A stretch of DNA of 64,000 nucleotides from DATKSS01 sp035533335 (GCA_035533335.1 DATLUC010000031.1:55503-119502); one strand, 5' to 3'. Positions 25,048-33,835 are shown, numbered from the stretch's first letter. The notes: generated by a model from the letters alone, not told the origin. Program-made: numbers and translations.

Positions 25048-26637
25048 TCAATCCTGGCCGCCGTTCGCCTGGTGGGCATACTCGAGCGAGTCAACCAGGG
25101 CGAGCAGCGAGGCTTCGATGATGTTGCTCGAGCACCCGACCGTGGTCCAACGTTTCGCATCCTTGCCCGATTCGATCAACACGCGAGTGGTGGCGGCCGT
25201 ACCGGCCTCGCCGTCGAGGATGCGCACCTTGTAATCGTGGAGGCTGACGCCTTCCAGCGCGGGGAACTGCGGGCTCAACGCTTTGCGGAGGGCCGCGTCC
25301 AGGGCGTTGACCGGCCCGTTGCCGGACGCGGCGGTGTGGTACACGGCGCCGCCGACCTCGACCTTCACGGTTGCCTCCGCATGCACGGACGAGCCGTTCT
25401 TACGGACCTGGGTCGTGAAGTCCACGACCGTCCACGGCGCCGAATAGCCGGGCTGCAGTCGCCGGACCAGCATCGCGAACGATGCTTCCGCTGCCTCGTA
25501 CGAGTAGCCGCGGTGCTCGAGCTCCTTGAGGTGCTGGACCAGCCAGCGGGTCTGCGGGTCGTCGCGGTCGAGCTCCAGGCCGAACTCTCGCGCCTTCGCC
25601 AGCACGTTGCCCCGGCCTGCCAGCTCCGACACGAGCACGCGAGGCTCGTTACCGACCAGGCCCGGGTCGATGTGCTGGTACGCGTCCTTGTGTTTCAAGA
25701 CCGCGGCCACGTGCTGGCCGCCCTTGTGCGCGAACGCCCCGTGTCCGACGAACGGCTGCTGCAGCGGCAGGGCCAGGTTGGCGATCTCTGCGACGGTCCG
25801 TGACAGGTCGCTGAACCGCTCCACCGATTCGCGGGGGAGCGCCTCCAGGCCGAGCTTCAACACGAGGTCCGCCACCACAGACACGAGGTTGGCGTTGCCG
25901 CATCTTTCCCCGTAGCCGTTGATGGTGCCCTGGACCATTTCGGCGCCGGCCATCACTCCCTCGAGGGAGTTGGCGACCGCGAGCTCGCAGTCGTTATGGC
26001 AGTGGATGCCGATGCGCGCGGTGGCCCCGGCCTCGGTCAGCGCCCGGCTGACCGCCTCGACTCCGCGCCGGATGTCGGCCGGCAGCGATCCGCCGTTGGT
26101 GTCGCAGAGCACGACCCACGACGCGCCGGCGCGCGCCGCGGTCAGGCAGACCTCGATCGCGTATTCAGCATCCCTGGCGAACCCGTCGAAGAAATGCTCG
26201 GCATCGAAGATCACCTCGCGGTCCCGCGCGATCCCGTACGCGACCGATTCCTCCACCATCGCGAGGTTCTCGGTCGTCGTGGTCTGGAGCACGGCGCTCA
26301 CCTGCCAGGGGTCGCTCTTGCCAACCAGCGTCCACACCGGGGCGGCGCTCTGCGCCAGCGCCGCGAGGTTGGCGTCGTCTTCGCAGCTTCCGCCTGCACG
26401 GCGCGTCGCGCCGAAGGCCGCCAGCCTCGCGGTCTCCAGGGGCTGGATTCGAAGGCGATCGAAGAGCTCCTCGTCCTTGGGGTTCGAACCCGGAAACCCC
26501 CCTTCCACGTAGTCGAACCCAAGGCCGTCCAGGAGCCGCGCTATGCGCAGCTTGTCCGAGGCGGAAAAGGACACGGCCGGACCCTGCGCCCCATCGCGCA
26601 AGGTGGTGTCGTACACCACGATTCTTCGGCTGGACAT
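25048..26637 (-). CDS. cimA: (R)-citramalate synthase
   Basis: 529 residues from ATG 26637. It condenses pyruvate and acetyl-CoA to citramalate, the threonine-independent entry to isoleucine. Motifs: VYDTTLRDGAQGPAVSFS, the EGGFPGSNPKDEE segment, the metal-binding HCHNDCELAVANS and the GYGERCGNANL region, the GAFAHKGGQH loop, and a C-terminal LeuA-type regulatory domain. The isoleucine-coding attenuator in front of it supports this role over 2-isopropylmalate synthase. The start codon directly abuts the U-tract of the attenuator, so it has no normal Shine-Dalgarno. Confidence 0.9.
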   Translation of the reverse strand: MSSRRIVVYDTTLRDGAQGPAVSFSASDKLRIARLLDGLGFDYVEGGFPGSNPKDEELFDRLRIQPLETARLAAFGATRRAGGSCEDDANLAALAQSAAPVWTLVGKSDPWQVSAVLQTTTTENLAMVEESVAYGIARDREVIFDAEHFFDGFARDAEYAIEVCLTAARAGASWVVLCDTNGGSLPADIRRGVEAVSRALTEAGATARIGIHCHNDCELAVANSLEGVMAGAEMVQGTINGYGERCGNANLVSVVADLVLKLGLEALPRESVERFSDLSRTVAEIANLALPLQQPFVGHGAFAHKGGQHVAAVLKHKDAYQHIDPGLVGNEPRVLVSELAGRGNVLAKAREFGLELDRDDPQTRWLVQHLKELEHRGYSYEAAEASFAMLVRRLQPGYSAPWTVVDFTTQVRKNGSSVHAEATVKVEVGGAVYHTAASGNGPVNALDAALRKALSPQFPALEGVSLHDYKVRILDGEAGTAATTRVLIESGKDAKRWTTVGCSSNIIEASLLALVDSLEYAHQANGGQD

Positions 26638-26670
26638 AAAAAAACCTCCCGACCTGGATGGCCGGGAGGT
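26638..26670 (-). terminator. Attenuator terminator hairpin before cimA
   Basis: On the minus strand ACCTCCCG (26670-26663) pairs with CGGGAGGT (26651-26644) over 8 bp, followed by seven T (26644-26638). The T-run touches the cimA ATG. It is a canonical intrinsic terminator placed where only conditional termination makes sense. Confidence 0.85.
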
Positions 26671-26711
26671 CCCACGACTCGAGCGGAGTGCGCTAAGTCG
26701 GGGGACCTCCC
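26664..26711 (-). promoter_or_regulatory. Antiterminator pairing of the cimA attenuator
   Basis: Minus-strand GGGAGGTCCC (26711-26702) is perfectly complementary over 10 bp to GGGACCTCCC (26673-26664). The second element is also the 5' arm of the terminator, so the two structures exclude each other. The first arm overlaps codons 15-19 of the Ile-rich leader peptide. A ribosome reaching the leader stop would mask it and allow termination; one stalled on Ile codons would free it and allow read-through. Confidence 0.75.
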
Positions 26712-26755
26712 CGGCTAATCTCGATCGCAATTCCAATCCGGCGCAGGCAGCGCAT
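26693..26755 (-). CDS. Ile-rich attenuator leader peptide of cimA
   Basis: A 20-residue frame, ATG 26755 to TAG 26693. Codons 7, 9, 11 and 13 are all isoleucine (ATT, ATT, ATC, ATT), inside RIGIAIEI. Density and position are those of a control peptide for ribosome-mediated attenuation. TAGCCT lies 8 nt upstream, consistent with leaderless translation. Confidence 0.75.
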   Translation of the reverse strand: MRCLRRIGIAIEISRGGPPT

Positions 26756-26763
26756 TGCGCGTA

Positions 26764-26769
26764 AGGCTA
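26764..26769 (-). promoter_or_regulatory. -10 box TAGCCT upstream of the cimA leader
   Basis: Minus-strand TAGCCT ends 8 nt before the leader-peptide ATG. It would place the transcript start at or just before the leader. Confidence 0.35.
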
Positions 26770-26863
26770 AGGCATCGAGCGATGGGCCGTTATGGATTTC
26801 ACCCCCAAATACACGAGCGGGGATTAGTGGCGCGCCGACAGCCCGGATGCGACTCCCACTGTC

Positions 26864-26869
26864 TATCTT
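26864..26869 (+). promoter_or_regulatory. -10 box TATCTT upstream of the ACT/DUF5612 gene
   Basis: TATCTT ends 6 nt before GTG 26876, divergent from the cimA leader. Confidence 0.4.
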
Positions 26870-26875
26870 TCGCGC

Positions 26876-27535
26876 GTGAACCCGGAAGTCCTCGGCCTGC
26901 TGGTCGAATCGCCCGATCGGCCCGGCGTCTTCTACCGGGTGGCGGAGACGATCTTCCGCCATGGGGCCAACATCACGTACATCGCCGGCGGCGAGCATCG
27001 GGCCGGCGCAGCCCAACTGCAGATGGAGGTGAGCGGTGCCGCCGACAGCGCGCGGCTGCTCCAGGATCTCGAAGAGCTCGAGGTGGTGACCCGCGTCACA
27101 GTCGTTCCGACGTTCCAGGCGATCTACGGCAAGCGGGTGATCGTGATCGGCGGCGGCGCGCAGGTCGGCATGGTGGCCCAGGGGGCGGTCTCGGAAGCGG
27201 ACAGGCACAACATCCGCGGGGAACGCATCTCGGTCGACACGATCCCGCTGGTCGGCGAGCAGCAGCTGGCGGACGCTGTGCGCGCGGTGGCACGGCTGCA
27301 CCGGGCTCGGGCCCTTGTCCTCGCAGGCGCCCTGATGGGTGGCGACATCAGCAACGCGGTGCGCGAGATCCGCGAGGCGGGAATCTTGGTCGTCTGCACC
27401 AACATGGCCGGCTCCGTGCCTGATGCCGCCGACCTGGTCGTCAGCGATCCCGTGGAAGCCGGGGTGATGGCTGTGATGCTGATCGCCGACACGGCCAGCT
27501 TTTCCATCGAGCACGTGCGCGGACGCCGCTTTTAG
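26876..27535 (+). CDS. ACT-domain protein, DUF5612-like
   Basis: 219 residues from GTG. Residues 1-78 form an ACT regulatory domain (GLLVESPDRPGVFYRVAETI, GANITYIAGGEH). The rest is a Rossmann-like region with GKRVIVIGGGAQVGMVAQGA and ends in VVSDPVEAGVMAVMLIADTA. I recognise this combination as the DUF5612 type known mainly from archaea; no reaction is established. ACT domains bind amino acids, and the position divergent from cimA hints at branched-chain amino-acid sensing, by inference only. Confidence 0.65.
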   Translation: MNPEVLGLLVESPDRPGVFYRVAETIFRHGANITYIAGGEHRAGAAQLQMEVSGAADSARLLQDLEELEVVTRVTVVPTFQAIYGKRVIVIGGGAQVGMVAQGAVSEADRHNIRGERISVDTIPLVGEQQLADAVRAVARLHRARALVLAGALMGGDISNAVREIREAGILVVCTNMAGSVPDAADLVVSDPVEAGVMAVMLIADTASFSIEHVRGRRF

Positions 27536-27541
27536 TGGCCG

Positions 27542-28351
27542 TCAGAGCTCGCGCGTCCTGACCCGGACCGCCATCGTTCCGCTCGCCGACCCCACGTAGA
27601 TCCCACGGGTGGGGGCGGCATCGGTGTAGTCCCTGCCGACCGCCAGCCGCACGTGATTCTCGGAGGTTCGGACAGGGCGCGTGGCGTCGTAGCCGATCCA
27701 GCCCTTGCCCGCCACCCAGCCCTCGGCCCAGGCATGCGAGGCGGTCATGACTCCTTTCTCGCCTGCGAAATGGATGTAGCCGCTGACGTAGCGGGCGGGA
27801 ACGCCCATCGCGCGCGCCACAGCGATGAAGAGGTGGGCGAAGTCCTGGCAGACCCCGGCTCGCAACGCGAGCACTTCGTCGACCACCGTGTAGACGTTGG
27901 TCACCGCGCGGTCGTAGGTGAACTCCCGGCTGATGGTGAGGGTCAGCTCGTCGAGGGCTCGCTCCACCGCCTCGGGTGACGACGAGTCGGAGATGGCATG
28001 GCGCCGCGCGAGCTCGCGGACGCCTTCCACGTCCGTCACGGGCGAGCGAAACCGCAGAAAGTCCTGGACCAGCTCTTCCCCCGGATCGGGGTCCGGTTCC
28101 AACCCCGTCTCGACCACCGAGCGGCTGACGATGCCCAGGCGGTTGTGCGGTCGAACCAAGTTGAAGTAATGGACGTGGTTGCCGTACCCGTCCATGTACG
28201 CGTGAGCCTCGATGCCCGAGCTCAGCTCGAGCGAGAACCGGAGGCATCGCTGACCCGCCCCGTCCATGGGCTGCAGCCTCACCTCCATCATGGTTTCAGC
28301 GATCGGGCCCGAGTAGAGGTAGCGCGTGCTGTGCACGATCTCGAGCTTCAC
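27542..28351 (-). CDS. Transglutaminase-like protein
   Basis: 269 residues from GTG 28351, overlapping the alpha-E stop (GTGA). An N-terminal beta region with VHSTRYLYSGPIAETMMEVR is followed by the transglutaminase core: Cys in RAGVCQDFAHLFIA, His in MTASHAWAEGWV and Asp in IGYDATRP, all intact. This Cys-protease-like fold may act as a peptidase or crosslinker. It is the last gene of the ATP-grasp/alpha-E operon. Confidence 0.85.
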   Translation of the reverse strand: MKLEIVHSTRYLYSGPIAETMMEVRLQPMDGAGQRCLRFSLELSSGIEAHAYMDGYGNHVHYFNLVRPHNRLGIVSRSVVETGLEPDPDPGEELVQDFLRFRSPVTDVEGVRELARRHAISDSSSPEAVERALDELTLTISREFTYDRAVTNVYTVVDEVLALRAGVCQDFAHLFIAVARAMGVPARYVSGYIHFAGEKGVMTASHAWAEGWVAGKGWIGYDATRPVRTSENHVRLAVGRDYTDAAPTRGIYVGSASGTMAVRVRTREL

Positions 28352-29310
28352 GGTCGCGCGTCCTGCTGCTGCTGCTGCGGCATGGCGCGTCCTTCGTCGC
28401 CCATGACGGTGCTGGGAACCTTGCTCGGGTGGAAGTAGGTCTCGCGCAGAGCCACCTCGAGCTGCCGCAGGAGCGAACGGCATTCAGTGTCGAACTCAAC
28501 GGCGTGCTCCGCCACGGCGTGCGAGTCGGCCTGTTCGAACATCGACGACAACCTGGTCAGAACACGTCGCGGCTTCGAGCGGCGACCGCTGCCGTCGATC
28601 CTCACCACCGACTCAAGCGCGACCGACGCGGAAAAGCGCGCTGACCTCGGCAGGGTGCGGTCGAGCAGCAGGCACTCGATGACGCGGTCATGCGTCACCC
28701 CACCCGAGTAGCGCGCCTGGTACGACTCGAAGGCGAAGCACGATTTGAGGACGGCTGTCCACTCGAGCGCGTCCTCCGGCGTGTCCGCGAGCTCCGCCGA
28801 TTTCCGGGTGACGATGGCCGCCACGTTGCCGGCGCGCTCGACGAACTTTCCCAGCCGCACGAAATCGCGCGCGTCTTCATGCGGCATGGTGTCCTCGAGC
28901 AGGCCGTCGACGAGACGGATGCTCATCTGCACGTCGTAGAGGAACGGATAGAGGTCTGGCTGCCATCTCGACTCCTGCACGCGCCAGTGCAGCGCATTGA
29001 CCTGTTCGTAGAGCTCGCTGGGCAGCGATGGCCTCACCGCCTGGGCCGCGAGGCGGGCGGCTCCGATGCTGGCTCGCACCGACGGCCCGAGCGTGCCGCC
29101 CACCACCATCTCGACCGCCTGGTCTCTCCGGTTGGTGTCGCTGTGCCGCCAGCCCGCGAGCTCCATGAACCGCCTCCAGTACTCGGGGCCTGGCTCGTCC
29201 CTCCGGTCGAGCGACAGCCCAACATGCACGCCAAGGATCCGCGCCAGGTGGTCGGCCCGTTCGAGGTGCCGCCCGAGCAGCGCGAGAGATGTGGCCGCGC
29301 GGCTAAGCAT
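28348..29310 (-). CDS. Alpha-E domain protein
   Basis: 320 residues, almost entirely helical, starting MLSRAATSLALLGRHLERADH. The N-terminal LGRHLERADHLARIL and RLGKFVERAGNVAAIV are the internally similar helices typical of this family. It always accompanies the circularly permuted ATP-grasp and transglutaminase proteins and is probably their partner or substrate-binding subunit; its biochemical role is unknown. It overlaps both neighbours, indicating one translationally coupled operon. Confidence 0.85.
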   Translation of the reverse strand: MLSRAATSLALLGRHLERADHLARILGVHVGLSLDRRDEPGPEYWRRFMELAGWRHSDTNRRDQAVEMVVGGTLGPSVRASIGAARLAAQAVRPSLPSELYEQVNALHWRVQESRWQPDLYPFLYDVQMSIRLVDGLLEDTMPHEDARDFVRLGKFVERAGNVAAIVTRKSAELADTPEDALEWTAVLKSCFAFESYQARYSGGVTHDRVIECLLLDRTLPRSARFSASVALESVVRIDGSGRRSKPRRVLTRLSSMFEQADSHAVAEHAVEFDTECRSLLRQLEVALRETYFHPSKVPSTVMGDEGRAMPQQQQQDARP

Positions 29311-30772
29311 CGCCGTCCACCGGATCCTCGGTCATCACCCAGGTGTCCCGGCTGCCGCCGCCCTGCGAGCTGTTCACCACCAGCGAGCCGGGCTTGAGCG
29401 CGACGCGGGTCAGGCCGCCGGAGGTGACGGTCACGTCGGGTCCGGTCAGGACAAACGGCCGCAGGTCCTGGTGGGTGCGACGCAGCCGCCCGCCGTCCAG
29501 GACGGGCTGGACCGAAAGTGCGACCACGGGTTGGGCGATGAACGAGCGAGGCCTGGCCGCGATCCGTCTTTTGAAATCCTCACGCTCCGCGCTGGTCGAT
29601 TCCGGCCCGATCAGCATGCCGTACCCGCCCGAGCCGTCGACGGTTTTGACCACGAGCTTGTCGAGGTTGGCCAGGACGTAGCCGCGCTGGGATTCGTCGG
29701 CGCACAGGTAGGTTTCCACGTTGGGCAGGATCGGGTCCTCGTCAAGGTAGTAGCGGATGATCTTCGGCACCAGCGCGTATACGGCCTTGTCGTCGGCGAC
29801 ACCGTTGCCCAGGGCGTTCGCGACCGCCACGTTGCCGGCCCGGTACGCGTTCACCAGCCCCGCCACCCCAACCAGGGACTCCTGACGCCCGAAGATCGGG
29901 TCGAGCCACGCGTCGTCGATGCGCCGGTAGATCACGTGGACCGGACGCAGGCCCTGGGTGGTGCGCATGAACACGTGATCCTGGTCGACCACCAGGTCGG
30001 TGCCCTCGACGAGCTCGATGCCCATCTGCTTGGCAAGGTACAGGTGCTCGTAGTAGGCGGAGTTGTTGACGCCGGGCGTGAGCAGGACCACGGTCGGATC
30101 GTCGATTCCCCTGGGAGCAAGCCAGCGCAGCAGGCGTAGGAGCTCGTGCACGTAGCCCTCGACGGGGCGCACCTGGTAGCCGGCGAACAGGTCGGGCAGC
30201 ACGCTCTTCATGACGTGGCGGTTGGCGAGCACGTACGAGACTCCCGACGGGGTCCGCAGGTTGTCCTCGAGGACCAAGAAATCCCCCTTGTCGTCGCGGA
30301 CGAGGTCGACGCCGGCGATGTGGCAGTGGATGCCGTGCGGCACGGGCAGGCCTTCGATCTCCCTGAGGTAGAGGGAGCTCGTGAGCACGATTTCGGGCGT
30401 CACGCCGCGCTGCTTCAAGATCAGCTTGCGGCCGTATACGTCGTCCAGGAACTGGTTGAGCGCCCGCATACGCTGCTCCAGGCCTTTCTCCAGGTGCCTC
30501 CAGGTTCGGGCGGAAAGGACCCGCGGGATGATGTCGAACGGGAAGACCTTCTCGGTGCCGTGGGCGTCCGGGTAGACCGCAAACGTGATGCCGTGGTTGC
30601 GGAACATCTGCATCGCCAGGTCCTGGCGGCGCTGCAGCTCCTTCGAGCCGAGCGCCTGCAGGTGCTCGTAGAGTCGGCGGTAGCCGGGTCGGGGGCGGCC
30701 TTCGCCCGCAAGCATCTCGTCATAAAAGCCGTTGACCTCGTAGCCGTTGTCAATGGAATTCACGGGGGCCAC
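29303..30772 (-). CDS. Circularly permuted type 2 ATP-grasp protein
   Basis: 489 residues from a GTG. Family hallmarks: DEMLAGEGRPRPGYRRLYEH at the N-terminus, FPFDIIPRVLSARTWRHLEKG, GDFLVLEDNLRTPSGVSYVL and VVKTVDGSGGYGMLIGP (nucleotide-binding loop). These enzymes are predicted peptide or amide ligases. It is the first gene of the minus-strand operon and is divergent from two further transglutaminase genes at 30806. Confidence 0.88.
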   Translation of the reverse strand: MAPVNSIDNGYEVNGFYDEMLAGEGRPRPGYRRLYEHLQALGSKELQRRQDLAMQMFRNHGITFAVYPDAHGTEKVFPFDIIPRVLSARTWRHLEKGLEQRMRALNQFLDDVYGRKLILKQRGVTPEIVLTSSLYLREIEGLPVPHGIHCHIAGVDLVRDDKGDFLVLEDNLRTPSGVSYVLANRHVMKSVLPDLFAGYQVRPVEGYVHELLRLLRWLAPRGIDDPTVVLLTPGVNNSAYYEHLYLAKQMGIELVEGTDLVVDQDHVFMRTTQGLRPVHVIYRRIDDAWLDPIFGRQESLVGVAGLVNAYRAGNVAVANALGNGVADDKAVYALVPKIIRYYLDEDPILPNVETYLCADESQRGYVLANLDKLVVKTVDGSGGYGMLIGPESTSAEREDFKRRIAARPRSFIAQPVVALSVQPVLDGGRLRRTHQDLRPFVLTGPDVTVTSGGLTRVALKPGSLVVNSSQGGGSRDTWVMTEDPVDGDA

Positions 30773-30805
30773 AGTTATAGTGTCTGCGCCATCGCGACAT
30801 CACGA

Positions 30806-31621
30806 ATGACGATTGACCTGCGGGTTGGTTGCGAGTTCAGGTACGACGTGAGCGCTCCGACGGTTGCCACGGTCCAGGTTCGACCGCGCTCGGACGCCAG
30901 TCACCAGCTCGTCACGGAGACGTGGTCGACCCAACCCTCCGTGCCGGTCGACGAGTACGCAGACCTATACAGGAACCCTGTGAAGCGCCTGGTCATGCCC
31001 ACCGGACCTCTGCTGCTCAGGTACAACGCGGTCGTCGCGGTGCCGGACGAACCGGACCTCGACGCGTCCTCCGCCGGCCAGGCGCCCATCGAGGAGATCC
31101 CCGGCGAGCTCTTGCACTTCACCCTGCCCAGCCGCTACTGCCTGTCGGACCAGCTGATGGGGATGGCGTGGGAGCTGTTCGGGCAGACCGAGCCCGGAGG
31201 CCCCCGCGTGCAGGCCGTCTGCGACTGGGTGCACGACCACATCCAGTTCCAGTACGGGGCGAGTAACCCGCTGACCACCGCCATAGACGTGCTCGAGAAC
31301 CGCAAAGGGGTGTGCCGAGACCTGGCTCACCTGGCGATCAGCTTCTGCCGGGCCCTCAACATCCCGGCCCGGTACGTGTTCGGCTACCTGCCCGACCTGT
31401 ACGTGCCCGCCGTCCCCGAGGCGATGGACTTCGCGGCCTGGATGGAGGTCTGGCTCGGAGATCGCTGGTGGACGTTCGACCCGCGCAACAACCAGCGCCG
31501 CGTCGGGCGGGTGCTGATCGGGCGTGGCCGCGACGCGCTGGATGTCGCCATGCTGACGACCTTCGGGCCCGCGGCGTTCCGCTCCATGACCGTGTGGGCC
31601 GACCGGACCGAGGCGGACTGA
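30806..31621 (+). CDS. Transglutaminase-like protein lacking the standard His
   Basis: 271 residues from ATG 30806. The core has the Cys in RKGVCRDLAHLAISFCR, but the next motif reads MDFAAWMEVWLGDRWWTFDP, with Ala where His normally precedes Ala-Trp. The Asp is present. The same substitution occurs in a subfamily I recall with DFSAWFE, so it may be a natural variant using another base, or an inactive scaffold. Its TGA overlaps the ATG of the next transglutaminase gene (TGATG). Confidence 0.8.
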   Translation: MTIDLRVGCEFRYDVSAPTVATVQVRPRSDASHQLVTETWSTQPSVPVDEYADLYRNPVKRLVMPTGPLLLRYNAVVAVPDEPDLDASSAGQAPIEEIPGELLHFTLPSRYCLSDQLMGMAWELFGQTEPGGPRVQAVCDWVHDHIQFQYGASNPLTTAIDVLENRKGVCRDLAHLAISFCRALNIPARYVFGYLPDLYVPAVPEAMDFAAWMEVWLGDRWWTFDPRNNQRRVGRVLIGRGRDALDVAMLTTFGPAAFRSMTVWADRTEAD

Positions 31622-32484
31622 TGGCCCTCGAGCACGCATCCGTCGACTGGGGCGGCGCGCGAAAGGCCTCCTATCTCCTGCGCCAGACCTTCCGGTACGA
31701 GTACCCGGAACCGATCCGCGACCTCAACCACCGCCTCGTGGTCATCCCGCCTGAGCGTTTCGGCGACCAGCGCAGGCTCCGCCACGAGCTGTCGGTCGAC
31801 CTTGAAGGCGTGCGTCTGGAGGACCGTCGCGACCGGTACGGCAACGTGATCGTCGACGTGTTTGCGCCGCGAGTGCCGCAAGTGATCGAGTTCACGGCCG
31901 AGGTCACGGTCGAGCGCCGCGCCGAGGAGCCGAACCGCCTCGCTGACGGGTGGCTTGCCGACGGCTACCTGCTGGAGCCCTCCCGCCTCACGGCGGCCGA
32001 CGATCGTATCCGGGGCACCGCCGAGGAGCTATCCTCGTCGGCCGAGTGGGGCCTGCCTCTTGCGGACCGCATCAACGATTGGGTCTACCAGGCGATGACG
32101 TACCGCTACGGAATCACCGGGGTTCGCACCACGGCGGCCGAGGCGCTCGCCCTTGGGGCGGGCGTGTGCCAGGACTACGCCCACGTCATGCTCGCCCTTT
32201 GCCGCGTCTGCGGCCTGCCGGCGCGATATGTCTCAGGTCACCTGCTCGGCCAGGGCGGAACCCACGCCTGGGTGGAGGTCGTGCTCCCGACCGGGGATGG
32301 CACCGGCGACGCCGTGGCGTCGGCCTTCGACCCGACCCACGCGAGCCGGGGCGGCCTGGGTTACCTGACCATCGCGGTCGGAGCGGACTACTCGGATGTC
32401 GCGCCGACCTCCGGCAGCTATTGCTCGTCTGCCCAGGGCAGGCTTAGCACCCGCAAGCAGGTGACGCTGACCGACCTGGAATGA
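31621..32484 (+). CDS. Transglutaminase-like protein, complete catalytic triad
   Basis: 287 residues. The N-terminal domain LLRQTFRYEYPEPIRDLNHR is followed by Cys in GAGVCQDYAHVMLALCR, His in GGTHAWVEVVLP and Asp in SAFDPTHASRG. It is full length for the bacterial family. It is translationally coupled to the His-less paralogue upstream, which suggests that the two work together, possibly as a heteromer. Confidence 0.87.
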   Translation: MALEHASVDWGGARKASYLLRQTFRYEYPEPIRDLNHRLVVIPPERFGDQRRLRHELSVDLEGVRLEDRRDRYGNVIVDVFAPRVPQVIEFTAEVTVERRAEEPNRLADGWLADGYLLEPSRLTAADDRIRGTAEELSSSAEWGLPLADRINDWVYQAMTYRYGITGVRTTAAEALALGAGVCQDYAHVMLALCRVCGLPARYVSGHLLGQGGTHAWVEVVLPTGDGTGDAVASAFDPTHASRGGLGYLTIAVGADYSDVAPTSGSYCSSAQGRLSTRKQVTLTDLE

Positions 32485-32598
32485 GCTGGGCCGGAGTCCC
32501 GGCTCCAGCCCGCGCCCAGATCTATTTCAACAACGACGCCGCCGGCCACGCGGCCAATGATGCGATCACGTATGCAGAGCTGGCCGAGATCGCAGCCC

Positions 32599-33102
32599 TC
32601 AGCCCGACGCGTGTGCCTTCAAAGGCCGCCGCTTGAGCGCGGCGTCCGCGTCGTCGGTCGTCACGTAGCGGCTGCGAAAGTTTCGGAGCGCGAAGCGATC
32701 GCACGCCGTCTCCGCCGACGAGCCCCTGTGCAGCACCTCGTGGAGGTACCAGTGCAGCCATTCGTGGCAGTACAGGAACCGCAGCACGTCTCGCCGCCCT
32801 CGAAAGCACACGGTCTCCGAAGCCCAGGCAAACCGCATCCCCGCGCCGCGCATTCGCCGCGCTGCGAACACGACCGGCTCCTTGAACGCCTTGAACGGGA
32901 TCGGGACCTGGAGCACGATCCGGCGTTCCTCGAACTCGCAACGTGCGGCGAGATGGGGGGCCGAGCGGTAACGCAGTGGCTTGACCACCACGTCGTAGTC
33001 GCAGCGAGGCAGGCCTTCCAGCGCCCGGCGGGCGTCGGCGGAGGTGAAGCCGGCCAGCTCGGAGCTGATGCCCATGCTCGGAACACGATAAGAGGTTTCC
33101 AT
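32599..33102 (-). CDS. Putative zincin metalloprotease-like protein
   Basis: 167 residues. The centre carries FLYCHEWLHWYLHEVL, an HExxH zinc-protease motif in a helix, with a possible third ligand in the following CDRFALRNF segment. There is no signal peptide, so it is probably cytoplasmic. It resembles short SprT/ImmA-type zincins in layout only; no family assignment is firm. ATG 33075 is an alternative start. The stretch 32485-32598 holds nothing recognisable. Confidence 0.55.
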   Translation of the reverse strand: METSYRVPSMGISSELAGFTSADARRALEGLPRCDYDVVVKPLRYRSAPHLAARCEFEERRIVLQVPIPFKAFKEPVVFAARRMRGAGMRFAWASETVCFRGRRDVLRFLYCHEWLHWYLHEVLHRGSSAETACDRFALRNFRSRYVTTDDADAALKRRPLKAHASG

Positions 33103-33222
33103 GCGCTCGGAGCACGTGGCCGAGACGAGTAGACGGCCCTGATCCGACGTTATCTGGCCGGGGGTGCTTGGCCAGCAATGGCCGAGCCCTCCACCAAGCC
33201 TTCGCCAGCCGCTTCGGCCCCT

Positions 33223-33780
33223 TTAAAGCCTGTCAGGCAGCTTGATCAGCCACGAGACCAGCGTCCCGGTGGCGATGCCGATCAGCGATCCCACCGCCAC
33301 ATCGCTGGGGAAGTGGTGGCCGAGATGGACTCGCGAGACCCCGACGCCCGCGGCCAGGCCGAAAACCAACGGCGATGCCTTGGGATAGAAGGTCGAGAGC
33401 GCTGTGGCCGCGGCAAAAGACGACGCCGTGTGCCCGGAGGGGAACGACGCGTCGGCGGTCTTGATACCGACCACCAGGACGTCGCGGTCGACAAAAGGCC
33501 GCTTGCGCCGGAATACGGGCTTGATCATCTTCTGGACCAGGTACGTCGTGCCCACGGACGCCACGGCCGTGGCAAGACCGGCCCGGCGGCCCTTCTGCCC
33601 GCCCATCCAGGCCACGGCGAGGCCTGCCTCCACCCATCCCAGCCCTTCCCCCAGGTCCGACAGGATGCTCACGTACCTGTCACCCACCGTGGAGTGGGGG
33701 AGCCCGTGGATCATGTGATAGAGGCGCCGGTCGACCGATTCAGGCAGGCTCGGCGCTGGAGCCGGCCTTTGTGTGGCCAT
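33223..33780 (-). CDS. PAP2-family membrane phosphatase
   Basis: 185 residues from ATG 33780. The three phosphatase motifs are complete: KPVFRRKRP, SFPSGHTASS and SRVHLGHHFPSDV. Membrane helices flank them. Members dephosphorylate lipid pyrophosphates such as undecaprenyl-PP or phosphatidate at the membrane. It is monocistronic and divergent from the BON-domain gene. Confidence 0.85.
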   Translation of the reverse strand: MATQRPAPAPSLPESVDRRLYHMIHGLPHSTVGDRYVSILSDLGEGLGWVEAGLAVAWMGGQKGRRAGLATAVASVGTTYLVQKMIKPVFRRKRPFVDRDVLVVGIKTADASFPSGHTASSFAAATALSTFYPKASPLVFGLAAGVGVSRVHLGHHFPSDVAVGSLIGIATGTLVSWLIKLPDRL

Positions 33781-33835
33781 CAGCCAATCAACGCAGCCGC
33801 CGGTAAAGACACGCAATTCGGCGTTGTGCTTGTGC

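Noticed and set aside
26664..26677. T-box-like GTGGGACC in the cimA leader
   Set aside because: It matches the short T-box core, but the variable base would call for a tRNA with C73, not tRNA-Ile, and no specifier stem is visible. The Ile-rich leader peptide explains the regulation better.
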